From contig JABYQR010000088.1 of the NCBI GenBank assembly GCA_022592445.1, forward strand, positions 62,001-126,000: 64,000 nt of DNA, read 5' to 3'. The stretch comes from Cytidiella melzeri. Its lineage: Eukaryota; Basidiomycota; Agaricomycetes; Polyporales; Irpicaceae. The notes beneath the pieces are model-generated. The model worked only from the letters and a program-made list of their open reading frames with translations, did no database searches and was not told the DNA's origin. This document shows positions 30,017-40,073 of this stretch, in pieces (positions within the stretch are counted from its first letter, which is position 1; each line of letters begins with the position of its first letter). A program made the position numbers and the translations under genes.

Positions 30017-31784
30017 ATGTATCTGCCCGGCTCTGTTGTCACGGTGGTCTTGCCGCCTTTTCCTTTCTCCAGAGGCGTGTGAGCATTGAGATGTGTAGGA
30101 AGAAAGGCTGTGAGCTAAATTCTGTTCAGACACGATCCCAACTTCGTGGAGGTCACCACTTTGTTTGCCAACAACTTCGAGGCCGCAGCTACCGGTACGC
30201 AACTACCCAATCCTACTGGCGAATGTCACAAATTTGCTGACATTTGCTGCAGCTCTCTTCGTCTACGACTACTTCCTGACTCTTCCACAAGAGATCAATT
30301 CCGTATGGTTGCGCAAAATGACCATGGGATCGCTACTTTTCCTGATCAATCGATGTGTCGTCATGCTCAATCGAGGGATGAGGATGGCTTCTAACACAAA
30401 CAGCGTGAGTACAAGTATCATGCGTTCTAGTCTGAATTCAGTCCAGCTCATCTGAATTCTCAGAGGTTGAATGGATGATTTTCTATCCACGCTCTCTGAA
30501 ACCTGATACTTCTTTCGTAGCTGCAACGCAGTAACGGCAGTTAGTGAGATCTGCACGGCTGCGATGTATCTCGTCTTTGCAAGTAAGTCGGGCTGGCTGT
30601 CTTCCGTGTATCAGCGGCTGAAACTGGATTGTCTGTGGTTGTAGTCTTCTCAGCAATCCGAACATACGCTATTTGGAACAAAGACGGACGAGTATTGATT
30701 GGTCTCCTCGTTCTGGGGTCTGTCTATCCTGCCATTCGGGTTTATGGGGTGGGTGTTTGTCAACTCGCAGTGTTCTCGACCCTGATCTGTTTTGCAGCTG
30801 CACGCCTTACTAACAGGTTTTTTTGCGCCAAACGCGCATTCATCACAGCCCCTCTGCAGTATGTATCCCTTCTCCCTTCTCCAGACTGGTGGCGGCACCG
30901 GCGACCTTCAATCGTGTGTGACAAGTATTTTTACTGAAAGTTTGTGTGATAACATGCCGAAACAGCTGTGTGTGACTATTTCTGACTTATGTCCGAGCAC
31001 TGATTCACTCCTGCATAGTCATATATATAGCAGCTAACTGTGCCAACATCGTGTTCGAATGCATTGTCATTATATTCACTTGGGTTAAAACGGTAAATGT
31101 ACGGGATATGCTGAAGGAGGCTGAGTCGAGAGCGAGGAGAAGGCTAGTATCGTATCTGCTACTTCGCGATGGTAAGTCTTCTTCAACATCTGAATCTCCT
31201 TCAAGTTGCTGACTTCTGTGCGTTATGGGTAGGCACCACATATTTTGTGTAAGCTCTTTACCTTTCTCACTCTGTACACTACTGACCGTCTGACCTATGA
31301 TAGCGCTGCACTGCTTCTGCATGTGCTCAATGTGGGTGCCGCTTATGTGATGGTGTGTCGGTGGTGAAGACTCAGCGACAGAAGCCTATCGCTAACCATA
31401 GTGGTTTTCTAGCAGATAGAGGCTACACCCTTTCTGACAGATACGTTCGTGTTGATATTTTGTCTACCCGCTTCTACGAGCTCATCTCTTGGTGACAGTC
31501 TGTTGTCAATCCTTGTCTCAAGATTCCTCCTGAACCTACTACGCGAATCCACACCAGGTCAAGACAGTTCATTGGGCTCCTTGCATCTGTCACACATACA
31601 GTTCGCCGCTCAGAATTCAGACGACTTCATAGGGAATCTGGGAGGCTCCGTCCATCCTGCTTTCAATGACGATCATGCATATGACGACGATGACGGCGCC
31701 AGCGACGGCGAGGACGACCATAACTACGATGGCGGCGAAGACGATTTGCGAAATCATACAGCAAGGGAAATCGCGGCGGGATGA
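30017..31784 (+). CDS. DUF6533-like seven-helix membrane protein, frame uncertain
   Basis: The probable exons are 30017-30078, 30130-30194, 30253-30404, 30521-30582, 30645-30748, 30798-30858, 31019-31171, 31233-31248, 31304-31352, 31413-31444 and 31499-31784. Translated pieces match the fungal DUF6533 family: ALFVYDYFLTLPQEINSVW and FLINRC near the N-terminus, then YLVFAIFSAIRTYAIW, CIVIIFTWVKT, SYLLLRDGTTYFVAALLL, and the typical SILVSRFLLNL close to the end. Several hydrophobic helices are visible; an acidic Asp/His-rich tail follows. Function is unknown; these proteins are abundant in agaricomycetes and are presumed receptors or transporters. The junction between 30404 (phase 0) and 30521 (needs phase 2) cannot be reconciled with normal splice sites, so the gene may be broken or have an unusual exon. 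The 30858-31019 gap may also hide a small exon. Confidence 0.6.
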
Positions 31785-32089
31785 GTCTTCAATTTTAGAC
31801 TGGACTATCACGGATCTGTGCCGGCCAAATTGAGACGAAAGGAAAGGTCACTCTTACTGTAGATTCTATTCTGGCGCACGAACACTCAGATACGACTATT
31901 CAGCCACGCCTGCGCAAATCCGTTCGAATCTAGCTCAGAATGTAACAACTTTGGGTATCAAGTGGATAGTATATTTGTGACGACTCCAATTACTCGGATA
32001 CATAGCTTGTGCATCGTGAATGTAGGAATATCTGATATGGAAAAGTCGGAATCGCCACAAGTCTTGAAGGATCCTCCGTTCTGATCCAG
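31785..32089. other. Convergent intergenic, no gene seen
   Basis: This 305 bp gap lies between the stop codons of the DUF6533-like gene and gene P1. It should carry both 3' ends. A tRNA B-box-like GTTCGAATC near 31923 has no matching A box and is not called. Confidence 0.4.
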
Positions 32090-33074
32090 TCATTGCGCCG
32101 CCCCAGAGGAGGGAACACCAAAAGCCGAAGAAAGAGCCCTCATTTCGTTCCTAATGTCTTCCCAAGTTTCCAGAGGAGGGTATTCGCCGCAAGATGGCGG
32201 GCCATGCACAGTAGGCAAAGGGAGCGGCTGAGCACGGGTTACGGGAGGCATGTAGTTAACGGCGGGAACACGGTGTTTGATCGCAGGACCCGCGGCGGGT
32301 TGGGATAAAGCTCGATGGGCGAGTTCGTACTTCATTTCAACGTGGGAGATGTACTGTTGAATCAGCGAATGAGGGATCATTTGAACGATTGGCTGAGAGT
32401 GCACCTGTCACGATAAGAGCAGTGAGTGCAGCAGACAATGAAATATATAGAGTCCATACGAGTTTGCTTGATGCTGGGATCAACCTGGGGCTCAGCGGAG
32501 CGTGTGGCGGGATTCCGTTCTCAGCAGCAGATAAGTAGTCGAGGACTGGGTCGTCATGACGGTTTTCGCTTTGGACCTCAACTGGAGCTCGAGTGTCGTT
32601 GGCATTGTCGTAAAGCGATTCAGCAACACTAGTCGCGATGTTCTGGCAGTCTTGAAGCTCTTCGCCTTCGCCATTTCGGAGGTTGAGTGTGGCATGCTGG
32701 GGTGGCTTAGGGGCAACGACAGTAGCAGGAGACTTAGTAGTAGCAGTACGCTGAGCAGCCCGTCGGTGCCATTCAAGCACGGCATGTAGATCTTGCTCAA
32801 TCTGCTGGGCTTGGTGACGGTGTTGCGGTGTAGGCGAAACGTAGGTAGCGCTAGCAGTTCTCCTTCGAGTGCTTGCCACATTCGCATTCTTTGGTGGATC
32901 ACAAGCAGCAGTGCCAGCACTGCAGTCACGTTTGTGCCCGCCTGTGTTAGTAAGGGTTGCAGGGAGGGTTGAAGGAGGCTGAGACGCGTCAGAGTTCCGA
33001 GCCATCTGGCCGTCTGGCTTAGTAGGTTGTAGCGCAGGTTGCTGGGAGCCAGCTGAGATGTCCTGCTTCTTCAT
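32090..33074 (-). CDS. Orphan protein P1 with one membrane helix
   Basis: Two exons (32412-33074, 32090-32353) encode 308 residues. I do not recognise a family. The first 200 residues are hydrophilic and rich in Pro, Thr, Ala, Gln and Arg; a single hydrophobic helix at about 205-223 (LVWTLYISLSAALTALI) precedes a 90-residue tail containing a Pro-rich segment and ETWEDIRNEMRAL. The GTGACA donor was chosen over GTGCAC seven bases later because only it keeps the tail frame open. The gene is notable because its first 130 or so residues recur in two broken copies (34980-35500 and 43080-43690) attached to the kinase modules, so P1 is probably the intact founder or sole survivor. A short tandem Thr/Pro-rich composition and no homologues I know make function unknown. 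Confidence 0.5.
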
Positions 33075-34660
33075 GATAGTGCTAGGGGTGTCGCTGACAA
33101 TAGACTGTCTAGTTTCGGGTCTGCAAAGAGACGGTGGTGGTGGTGGTCAATGTTGAAGTGTAGTTGGAAGAGCGCTTCTCCGGCACCTCGGCGCTCTCAT
33201 GGAGGTCGAAGTTCCCACGCATGTGTTCGCTTGGCGTTTGTCGAATCGTCACTACTGGCAGTGGGCATTCAAGTTGGCTCTCTCATCTCAACCCCTACCT
33301 TGGGTATATCTTATTGCTCTCTATCAGTAAGTCTTACTCGATGCCTCACGACGATGTTGCATTGGACTTGGCATGATAGTCGAGTGACAGTCGAACTCTG
33401 AGTCGGTGCGTTGCCAATTTAAGTCCTGCACTTGACCACGATAATCAATGGAGGTGATGATCCACCAATGCTGCGTAATCAAAGCTCACGGAACGCATTG
33501 CAGGTAATATACGTCTACAAAGGATCACCATGAATCCCTTGTCTTGTTGATGAGTTCTTCAAAATATGTATGCTACCACTCAGGGAATACAAGTATATCG
33601 GGTACTCCGAGCAAGCTGGCTCGTTGCGAGCCGTCTGCTCTTTTTAAGGATGCTTAAGTCGGACCGCGAGAGATCGGTGCGCGCAGGGCAGAAGTAGCTC
33701 AAGTACCAGTGACGCAGGGCCCTGCACATTCAAGAGCGCGAAGTAGGCGGGCAAGTGGCAAACACGGGGCTATCGCGCTCTCAGCTTACCTGCGCCACCT
33801 CTGCTCTGCGCACACTCTACTTCGGCGGTATATCGTCATTGGATCAGCTGTAATAATACGCGAGAGTCGATTTACGTGTAAGCCCTCAACGTTCAATCCT
33901 GACATGCGAGCTATCATGATAATAACCTCAGACTCAGGTTCTATTCTTGTGCTGGAGTCTCAGGCTCAAGTACGTTGCTGTGCTTCTGTCGCCGCCGAAT
34001 CAGCATACTGTCGGGTTTTTTTGACAGACTATAGAATGCTAGTATTATGCTGTGGCTGTTCATCAGCCGTCAGCTCTGACATTCTCAGGGGTGAGTTTGT
34101 TGTATGTGCCATCTTGCCAACGCAAAGCCAATATACAGCAAGCACTCAACCAGGCCTTCACTATGGCGACGCTCACGAATAATGGACCACGTATGGTGTC
34201 AAGTTACCACCGCGTAGCTAATTCGGAGAAGTGACGCTTCTTGCTGACCGTCCAGATTCCGGTAAGAATGGAGATATGAAGACGGTACGTCGCCTTCATA
34301 GAACCACAGACAACCCAAGAAGTGCGGTGTTGCACTACGCGAGACTGTTTGCAACTTGGCTGACAGAGCATATGATTAAATACGGATGATTCTCACTGTT
34401 GGTTCATATCCTCGGCCTCTACTATTAGCACGGGGATGTCTGAGCGGTCTGAGCTTCACGAGCTCGCAGCGAAAGAGACTGGTTTGGGGTAGTTGATCAA
34501 TCTTTCAGTATAGATTTAGTCACAGCCTAGAAATTCAACATCTGTACATCCTTATTATCGATGCACAAAACGAGTCACAAGACGATAATTGCCCGCTCGA
34601 GGTACCAGCATGTCGCATTACCAGAAAAAATGAGCCCAACCGCCAGTCGCCTGGCTCCTC
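33075..34660. other. Upstream of P1, no gene assigned
   Basis: The first 130 bp carry sequence shared with the broken P copies (a GGTGGTGGTGG run and an AGAGCGCTTCTCCGGC-like block), so homology extends into the P1 5' flank. Beyond that, frames such as 33709-34182 are open but show no family similarity and no convincing splice structure. A stretch near 34440 resembles the 5' half of a tRNA but lacks a B box. Confidence 0.35.
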
Positions 34661-34955
34661 CACGTGGATGCGAAGATGGTGTATGTAGTTTGCAAGTGTT
34701 TACTGAGACGCTGAATGATCGATCGAGTATACGCACATATGGGTCCAAGCGTTTCACTTGGCTGATCGTCCACTATTTCAAGTGAGTGCCATTGAGCATG
34801 GGCAGAGTACAAAGTACAAGGGCGAAAACTGGTGCATTGACTTGGATGGAGGAAGATATGACTTTGTCGTGGGGCTGTAACCGAGGCACAATGCGTGGCA
34901 TCCCCTGTATTTCTGCGCCGGGGTCTCGGTTTCTCTGGAGCGCTTCCCCGGGTTC
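34661..34955. repeat. Repeat Q, copy 1
   Basis: About 295 bp that recurs at 39160-39457 and 43691-43960 in the same orientation. Shared landmarks are GATCGATCGAGTATAC, ACATATGGGTCCAAG, GACTTTGTCGTGGG, CCCCTGT and TCTGCGCC. All three copies have different lesions in every frame, so I treat it as non-coding. It adjoins a P-type fragment in copies 1 and 3. No terminal inverted repeats or target duplications were noticed. Confidence 0.75.
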
Positions 34956-34979
34956 GTCCGTCATGAGAGCCCCGAGATG

Positions 34980-35500
34980 CCGAAGAAGCGCTCTTCAAAC
35001 TACACTCTAACATTAACCACCACCACCGTCTTTTCGAAGAATCGAAACTCACGTCTATCGTTAGCGACTACTCTAGCGCTATCAAGAAGAGGCAAATAGG
35101 CAAAATATCTCAGCTAGTGTCCAGCAACCTACGCTACAACCTGCTAAGCCAGGGCTCTGATGCGTCTCAGCCCCCTGTAACCCTCCCTGCAACCCTTACT
35201 AGCACACGCGGCCACAAAATTGACTGCAGTGCTGAACCACCGCTTTCTATGATTTACCCGATAAAGCGAATGTGGCAAGCACGAAAAGGAGAACTGCTGG
35301 CGCTACGTACGTTCGCCTACACCGTGACCACGCCCGGCAATTTGTGCAAGATCTACATGCCGTGCTTCAATGGCACCGACAGACTGCTAATCGTACTGCG
35401 CAGTTTTTTGTAACTGTTGTCGCCTTCAAGCTATCCCCGGGAGCGTCTCCATTGTCTTCGTCGACGCGAGGTTGAGACTACGCTGCGGCCTATGCGGTAT
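34980..35500 (+). pseudogene. Broken P copy P2
   Basis: Translation in shifting frames matches the N-terminal part of P1: SDASQPP and LPATLT with GGH-type and DCSA motifs in one frame, then VASTKRRTAGATYV, DLHAVLQWHR and TVVAFK in another. A frame shift near the middle and early stops prevent a full product. Homology to P1 stops after about residue 130, and both broken copies (P2, P3) share a different tail (GASPLSSSTRG). It is oriented on the plus strand, opposite to P1 and P3, in line with the inversion of module I. Confidence 0.7.
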
Positions 35501-35929
35501 GGATTCCCATTATGTTTACCACCGGCAGACTCCACGCGGCTTAGCCAATATTATATCAGTAATCTCGCCTTCCTCACTGCTAAGAAATTTTGCATATCGA
35601 CGACACATGGGCATCAGGGACGTGCAGTCGCGACCTGGACCCCCCTTCCCCTGAAGACTACGAATACCCGGAAACTTGGTCAAACGGGAGTCTCGCCGGT
35701 ATGACCATGGTCAAAGGATGGTATTCCTTCTTTTTGGCTGTCTTGGTTGTCGACAATATGTTTCACGTGAATTCTTGACGGTGCGTTCGTTGACTATGGA
35801 GCTTCGAGTAAAGCTCATACAGGACAGCAGTGATTCAACATCGAGTCCTGCCGAGAATTGGCTGACCGTATGACACCACAGACACTACGGCACCGTACCA
35901 ACAGCGAAGGGTGTCTCGAAGAATGGTGC

Positions 35930-36198
35930 TGAATCTTACCTCCTATCGCTAGTCGTACTCCCAGACTGCGTTCCCCGGGAGAATACTGGACACCGAGTAG
36001 TATAGTATGCAAAGTCTCGAGGCTCAACATTTTTCGCATGGTCTCTGTGAAGACGTGGGCGCGAGCTCGTAGTCGACTGTTGTCTCTGTGTAGAGCTTCT
36101 ACACGTCGCGGCTCTTTTTGGACCGCGAGTGCTACGCCCCAGTAGTAGGCAATATACTGATGTACCGCAGTTTGGATCAATGCCGGGGCTTCAATCGT
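35930..36198 (-). pseudogene. Decaying third ORF T, copy 1
   Basis: A conserved reading frame lies downstream of S on the same strand in each module. In this copy the frame is open (QTAVHQYIAYYWG, LRARAHVFTETM, GVQYSPGERSL), but the start codon seen as ATG in copies 2 and 3 is ACG at 36198. The copies differ near TILLGVQY by indels of three and six bases, which suggests past coding constraint. Product unknown; it might instead be a late exon or 3' UTR of S, though S has its own conserved stop. Confidence 0.55.
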
Positions 36199-36336
36199 CG
36201 TGGACTACGTGGTCGTGATGGGTTTATGTAAATAACGACGGTGGGACAAATGTACACAGGGCCATGCAATGGTGAGCGTGAATAGACAGCCACATAGGTT
36301 GTCAACGTCAAGATGAGTGCTGCGTAAGCTCGTGAG

Positions 36337-37093
36337 CTACGACCGACGAAATGTGGACGGCTGTATTCCAAAATCAAATGTTGCATTGGTCGGAGTCCGA
36401 GAAGCTTTGCGAAACATCAGCATACTAGGGCGAGCATTTAATAATATACGACAACGTCTTACAGGGTCCACCATCAGCCACATCGGTGTGTTGTGCAGAG
36501 TCAGCCTCATGCGCTTGTTCGAGTCGCAATCTCAAGGTTTGCGTGGTAACCTGCACGAAGAATAATGAGAGGCAAGTTCGCAAACTCAGAGTGTGCTATG
36601 CTATCTTACGATGCAGTCCTTTTGCAGCTGGTTAACTTGCGACAGCAACCCATCTATTCCAGCAAAGAACGCGGCGGTTTCTGCCCCTTTCTTCGTGAAG
36701 AACATTGCGAGTCTTGACGAGCGGGCTGAACTGCCATGATTCGCCAATTTCAATCTGTAGTTATCATGGTTCTGCTGAAGTCTTTCAAGCGGGTTAGTAC
36801 AAATCCAGGCAGGAATCTGACTCAGCCCACTCGCGAAGTTCATCCTCAAGCTGATTAGGTCCTATTACGCTCAGCTCATGCGCAACATCATCGAAATGAT
36901 ATGGCCCAGATCTGTCCTGCTCCTCCAGAACAGCCAGTTCATGTTCTATGTCGGCAAGGTATATCTTGATTTTGTCCAGCTTTGAGGAAGCATCGTTGTG
37001 CGCTGAGTTGCTGCTTCTCGTCAAGTCGAGCACGCCATAGCCCACAGTGAGTATACCTGAAGCGATCGCTGCGGCCTCTAGTACGATGGACAT
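36337..37093 (-). CDS. Small membrane-type protein S1, partner of kinase K1
   Basis: Four exons (36831-37093, 36610-36781, 36463-36550, 36337-36404) encode 196 residues. Residues 2-24 are hydrophobic with glycines (SIVLEAAAIASGILTVGYG), followed by a charged helical stretch (LDKIKIYLADIEHELAVLEEQD), the invariant RSGPYHFDDVA, a second helical exon (KKGAETAAFFAG, LLSQVNQLQKD), and a last exon ending TNATFDFGIQPSTFRRS. No family is recognised with certainty. The layout (hydrophobic N-terminal helix, about 170 residues of helices, short conserved tail) resembles fungal HeLo-type membrane-active proteins with C-terminal signalling motifs, but this is inference. ATG 37093 is used because no upstream in-frame ATG exists in copies 1 or 3. 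It is divergent from K1, with 317 bp between start codons. Confidence 0.72.
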
Positions 37094-37410
37094 CGAGAGG
37101 TGCTTATGAGCTAAGAACGGTCCCACTATAGGATGCAACGCGGAGTTCGCGAGCTGTGGCCGTATGATGGAGTTGACAATCAAGGCATCCGCCACGTATT
37201 TCTATATATCCAGGATTTCCCCTGTGGTTTCGACGCGGGCTAAGTCAAGTGCATTTGAGAGATTCCCACTCACATACGCGACATCAATGTGGCAGGGTGT
37301 TCGTGGTCCTTGTTTGACTTTGCGATTGGGCGCTAATTGCCACGCGAGAACGTGCAACATGAACTTCGCGTGGTTTCGCCGCCGCATTGTCCTCCTCCTT
37401 CGCCCCCGCC
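37094..37410. promoter_or_regulatory. Shared S1/K1 promoter
   Basis: This 317 bp region drives S1 leftward and K1 rightward. A block conserved with the other modules lies at 37293-37312. In modules II and III it contains a CCAAT box (GGACCAATAACACCCTG); here the equivalent reads GGACCACGAACACCCTG, so that box is lost. A different ATTGG lies near 37323. Confidence 0.55.
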
Positions 37411-38768
37411 ATGACATCGTCCATAAGAGAAGTGGCTACGCCCGACGAGCAAGCAGCTATCCGTGGAAAGAATCGTTCGCAGCATGAGTTAGCGTGGGCA
37501 GCCAAATCCGACTTTCTCCATGGCAAGGGATATCTGTTGCGTCCTAGATATCTCAATGGCTGGGTACCGTCTTGGGAGAGGACTGGAGAGTGGCCGCAGC
37601 AATGCGAAGACTTTTACCGTCTACCTGTGCGACCAGCTATTCACTGAGTGCGAATGATACTCGACTAACTATCTCAGTAGCTGCGGCCGAACCTCATCGA
37701 TGCTACCCGTCGTTCTGACGGCAAGCTCGTATACATCAAGCGAGTCTTGACAGATTCGAAGGAATTAAGGATCGCACAGTCTTTTTCAAAGCAGCCACTG
37801 AAGGACCATCCCGCCAACCACTGCGTCCCTGTGGTCGACTCTTTCGAAGACGACGCCAACACGAGGATATCGTACTTAGTCATGCCATTTTTGCGGTATA
37901 CCGACGATCCGCCCTTTGAACTTGTCGATGACGTCCTCGATATTGTGGACCAACTTTTTGAGGTGCGCGCATGATCAGCTTGACCTTTACGCGAATTCTC
38001 GTTACAACTGTCCTCTTTCTGCCATTACAGGGAATAGCTTTTATGCACGCAGAGGGTGTAGCCCACAGGCAAGTATTTCACCAGTATAACCATCGTCATT
38101 GTGACTTACAGGAATTGACTCCAGGGACTGTGCTTACAAGAACATAATGATGGACGGGTCGTCCCTCTACCCAAAAGGCTTTCATCCCGTCGTGTCAAAC
38201 CTCCTGCCTGATGTGCGCACAACGGCAAAGCCATACGCCAGATTCACTGCTCCTCAGCCGGTGAAATACTACTTTGTCGATTTCGGAATCTCGGAGAGCT
38301 TTGCTGTGGATCAGACGTCCCGACTTGTCGTGGGCACTGACGGCTTGGATGCCGATGTCCCCGAGCTATCCGACGACAAGCCTTATGACCCTTTCAAGGT
38401 GGACATCTTCATACTCGGGAATTTCTTCAAGCAACAAATCTTCAATGTGAGCATGTGCAATATTGCTTGTCGCAACGCGTGCTAATCCAACGCAGAGATA
38501 CGCCAACGTCGAGTTCTTGGCCTCCTTCGTTGAAAGCATGACGGCTCTGAACCCCGAAAGCCGCCCGGATGCTGCGGTAATCCTGCAGCAGTGGCAGCGT
38601 GCAAAGGCGGGCGTTACTTTGCCGCAACGAACTCAGTATTTGAAGGAGCGAAGTGATCACACGGGAGGGGCTGGATTCTTTTTGCTGCCCTTCCTCAGCG
38701 CAGGTCCCGTTCTGTTGATCAAGGGAATGTTTTCGAATGCTCGTTGGACTCGAGCGTTGCGCCAGTAG
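37411..38768 (+). CDS. Fungal-specific protein kinase K1
   Basis: Five exons (37411-37626, 37681-37962, 38031-38068, 38125-38446, 38496-38768) encode 376 residues. The N-terminus carries the family signature KGYLLRPRYLNGWVPSW. Kinase elements are intact: Lys92 in LVYIK, Glu100 as possible alpha-C partner, HRD at 178-180 with Asn185 (HRDCAYKNIMMD), and DFG at 231-233 (YYFVDFG). VPELSDDKPYDPFKVDIF replaces the usual APE segment as in this agaricomycete family. No glycine-rich loop is obvious. A hydrophobic segment near the end (GFFLLPFLSAGPVLLIKG) could anchor it to a membrane. Intron 3 uses a GC donor (38069), whereas K2 and K3 have GT there. Substrates are unknown. Three equal-length intact copies suggest selection to keep the protein. 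Confidence 0.85.
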
Positions 38769-39159
38769 CGAGCTAGGATGTTGCTTCATCGTTCGTTCTG
38801 TACGATACCCGTATTGGGACCGTCTCCCTGGTTTGCACTGTACACATTTTGTATATACCTCATGCTTATCTAAAAACAGACGAGTTTTCAGCGACGAATG
38901 CGGCTGACGGGCGATAGGAATTTCCTGAGCGCATGCGTGCTTGCAAAGATATGGATTCTTCACGGCAGGGCACGCATACTTCGAGGTCACTGAATGTAAT
39001 AATTCAATCATGCAGCATGAACGGAATGCGTCGCAGGGTATATGTAGTTACAGCCTCAATCTACGACATGTGTTACGTCTTTACCCTTAGTGCGCGACAG
39101 GAGATAAAAGTCGCTCGAGGCAGCATGTCCGCTAAACATGAGTACGCCAGCTGTTCGCG

Positions 39160-39457
39160 CACGTGGATGTCAAGATGTGTGTAGTTTGCACGTGTTTGTT
39201 GAGACGCCGGGTGATCGATCGAGTATACACACATATGGGTCCAAGGGTTTCACTTGGCTGATCGTCCACTATTTCAAGTGAGTGCCACTGAGCATGAGCA
39301 AAGTACAAGAGTACAAGGGCGAACACTGGTGCATTGACTGAGATGGAGGACGATAGGACTTTGTCGTGGGGCTGTAACCGAGGCACAATACGTGGCGTCC
39401 CCTGTATTTCTGCGCCAGGGTTTCGGTTTCTCTAGAGCGCTTCCCGGGTACACTTCG
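39160..39457. repeat. Repeat Q, copy 2
   Basis: This is the second copy of the roughly 300 bp Q repeat, closest to copy 1 (they share TTCACTTGGCTGATCG and the following GTCCACTATTTCAAG). It sits in the spacer between the convergent kinases K1 and K2. On its right (about 39480-40060) lies a further block shared with 43980-44540, including GGTAAGTACAAAG-like and CCCAAGCCCCCAGGGACC landmarks and a TATATAAGCATGAGG run near 39970. Confidence 0.75.
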
Positions 39458-40073
39458 TACGATCCAATTTAGCAACTTACTGTAAGCCGGGAAGTGGTTG
39501 CAGCCTTTGTGGACTGTCAATTTTTTCTCGTAATCTGACTCGCGATGAATTTACGTTTTGTGAATAGCCAGTGACTAAAATCTGCCGCCGCAGTCGAGTG
39601 GCAGTCACAACAGATTTGGTGGGAAACGTGGAGCGTCGGCTATTGAGAGACAGTTCACCGCAACACTCATCCGCCATAACTCCTCGACGTGTAAGTACAA
39701 AGCCCCAGCATATGGCATGGAAACGAATGTGCTGGATATCAACGTACAACAATTCAGCCCTTGTACCGCACGGTAGCGGCGCAATCCGTGTCACTCGCAG
39801 AGCGTCTGCAACGTGGTATATTACATGTTCCCAAGCCCCCAGGGACCTCATAATCATGCGTAGCTGTAGTAACCCTAATTAAGAATAATTGTCTTCGCAA
39901 GCACGTATTTGTTAAGCAGGTTGTTATCGCGCGTCAGCCGCATTCGTCGCTGAAAACTCGTCTGTTGTTATATAAGCATGAGGTATATACAAAATGTGTA
40001 CAGTGCAAACCAGGGGAACGGTTCCAAGTACGGGTATCGTACAGAACGAAGCATGAAGCAACATCCTAGCTCT

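Larger units (their letters stand above)
35005..38960. repeat. Segmental duplication arm I (inverted)
   Basis: This arm contains, left to right, P2, decaying T1, S1 and kinase K1. It matches arms II (about 39890-43690) and III (about 44380-47690) in reverse orientation. Beyond the genes, the 3' flank of K1 (TGTATATACCTCATGC near 38858) is the reverse complement of the flank after K2 and K3. Coding identity to the other arms looks like high 80s to low 90s percent by eye. With arm II it forms a large imperfect inverted repeat around a spacer of roughly 0.9 kb that holds Q copy 2. Confidence 0.8.

Noticed and set aside
31915..31940. tRNA B-box-like GTTCGAATC
   Set aside because: No A box upstream and no acceptor-stem pairing.
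33709..34182. 157-codon open frame between P1 and Q copy 1
   Set aside because: No homology, no supporting splice pattern, composition unlike neighbouring proteins.
34436..34520. Possible tRNA with an A-box-like ATGTCTGAGCGG start
   Set aside because: No B box (GGTTCGANTCC) at the right distance and no cloverleaf could be drawn; at most a decayed fragment.
34661..34955. Q repeat as a transposable element
   Set aside because: No terminal inverted repeats, no transposase remnant and no target duplications seen; left as an unclassified repeat.
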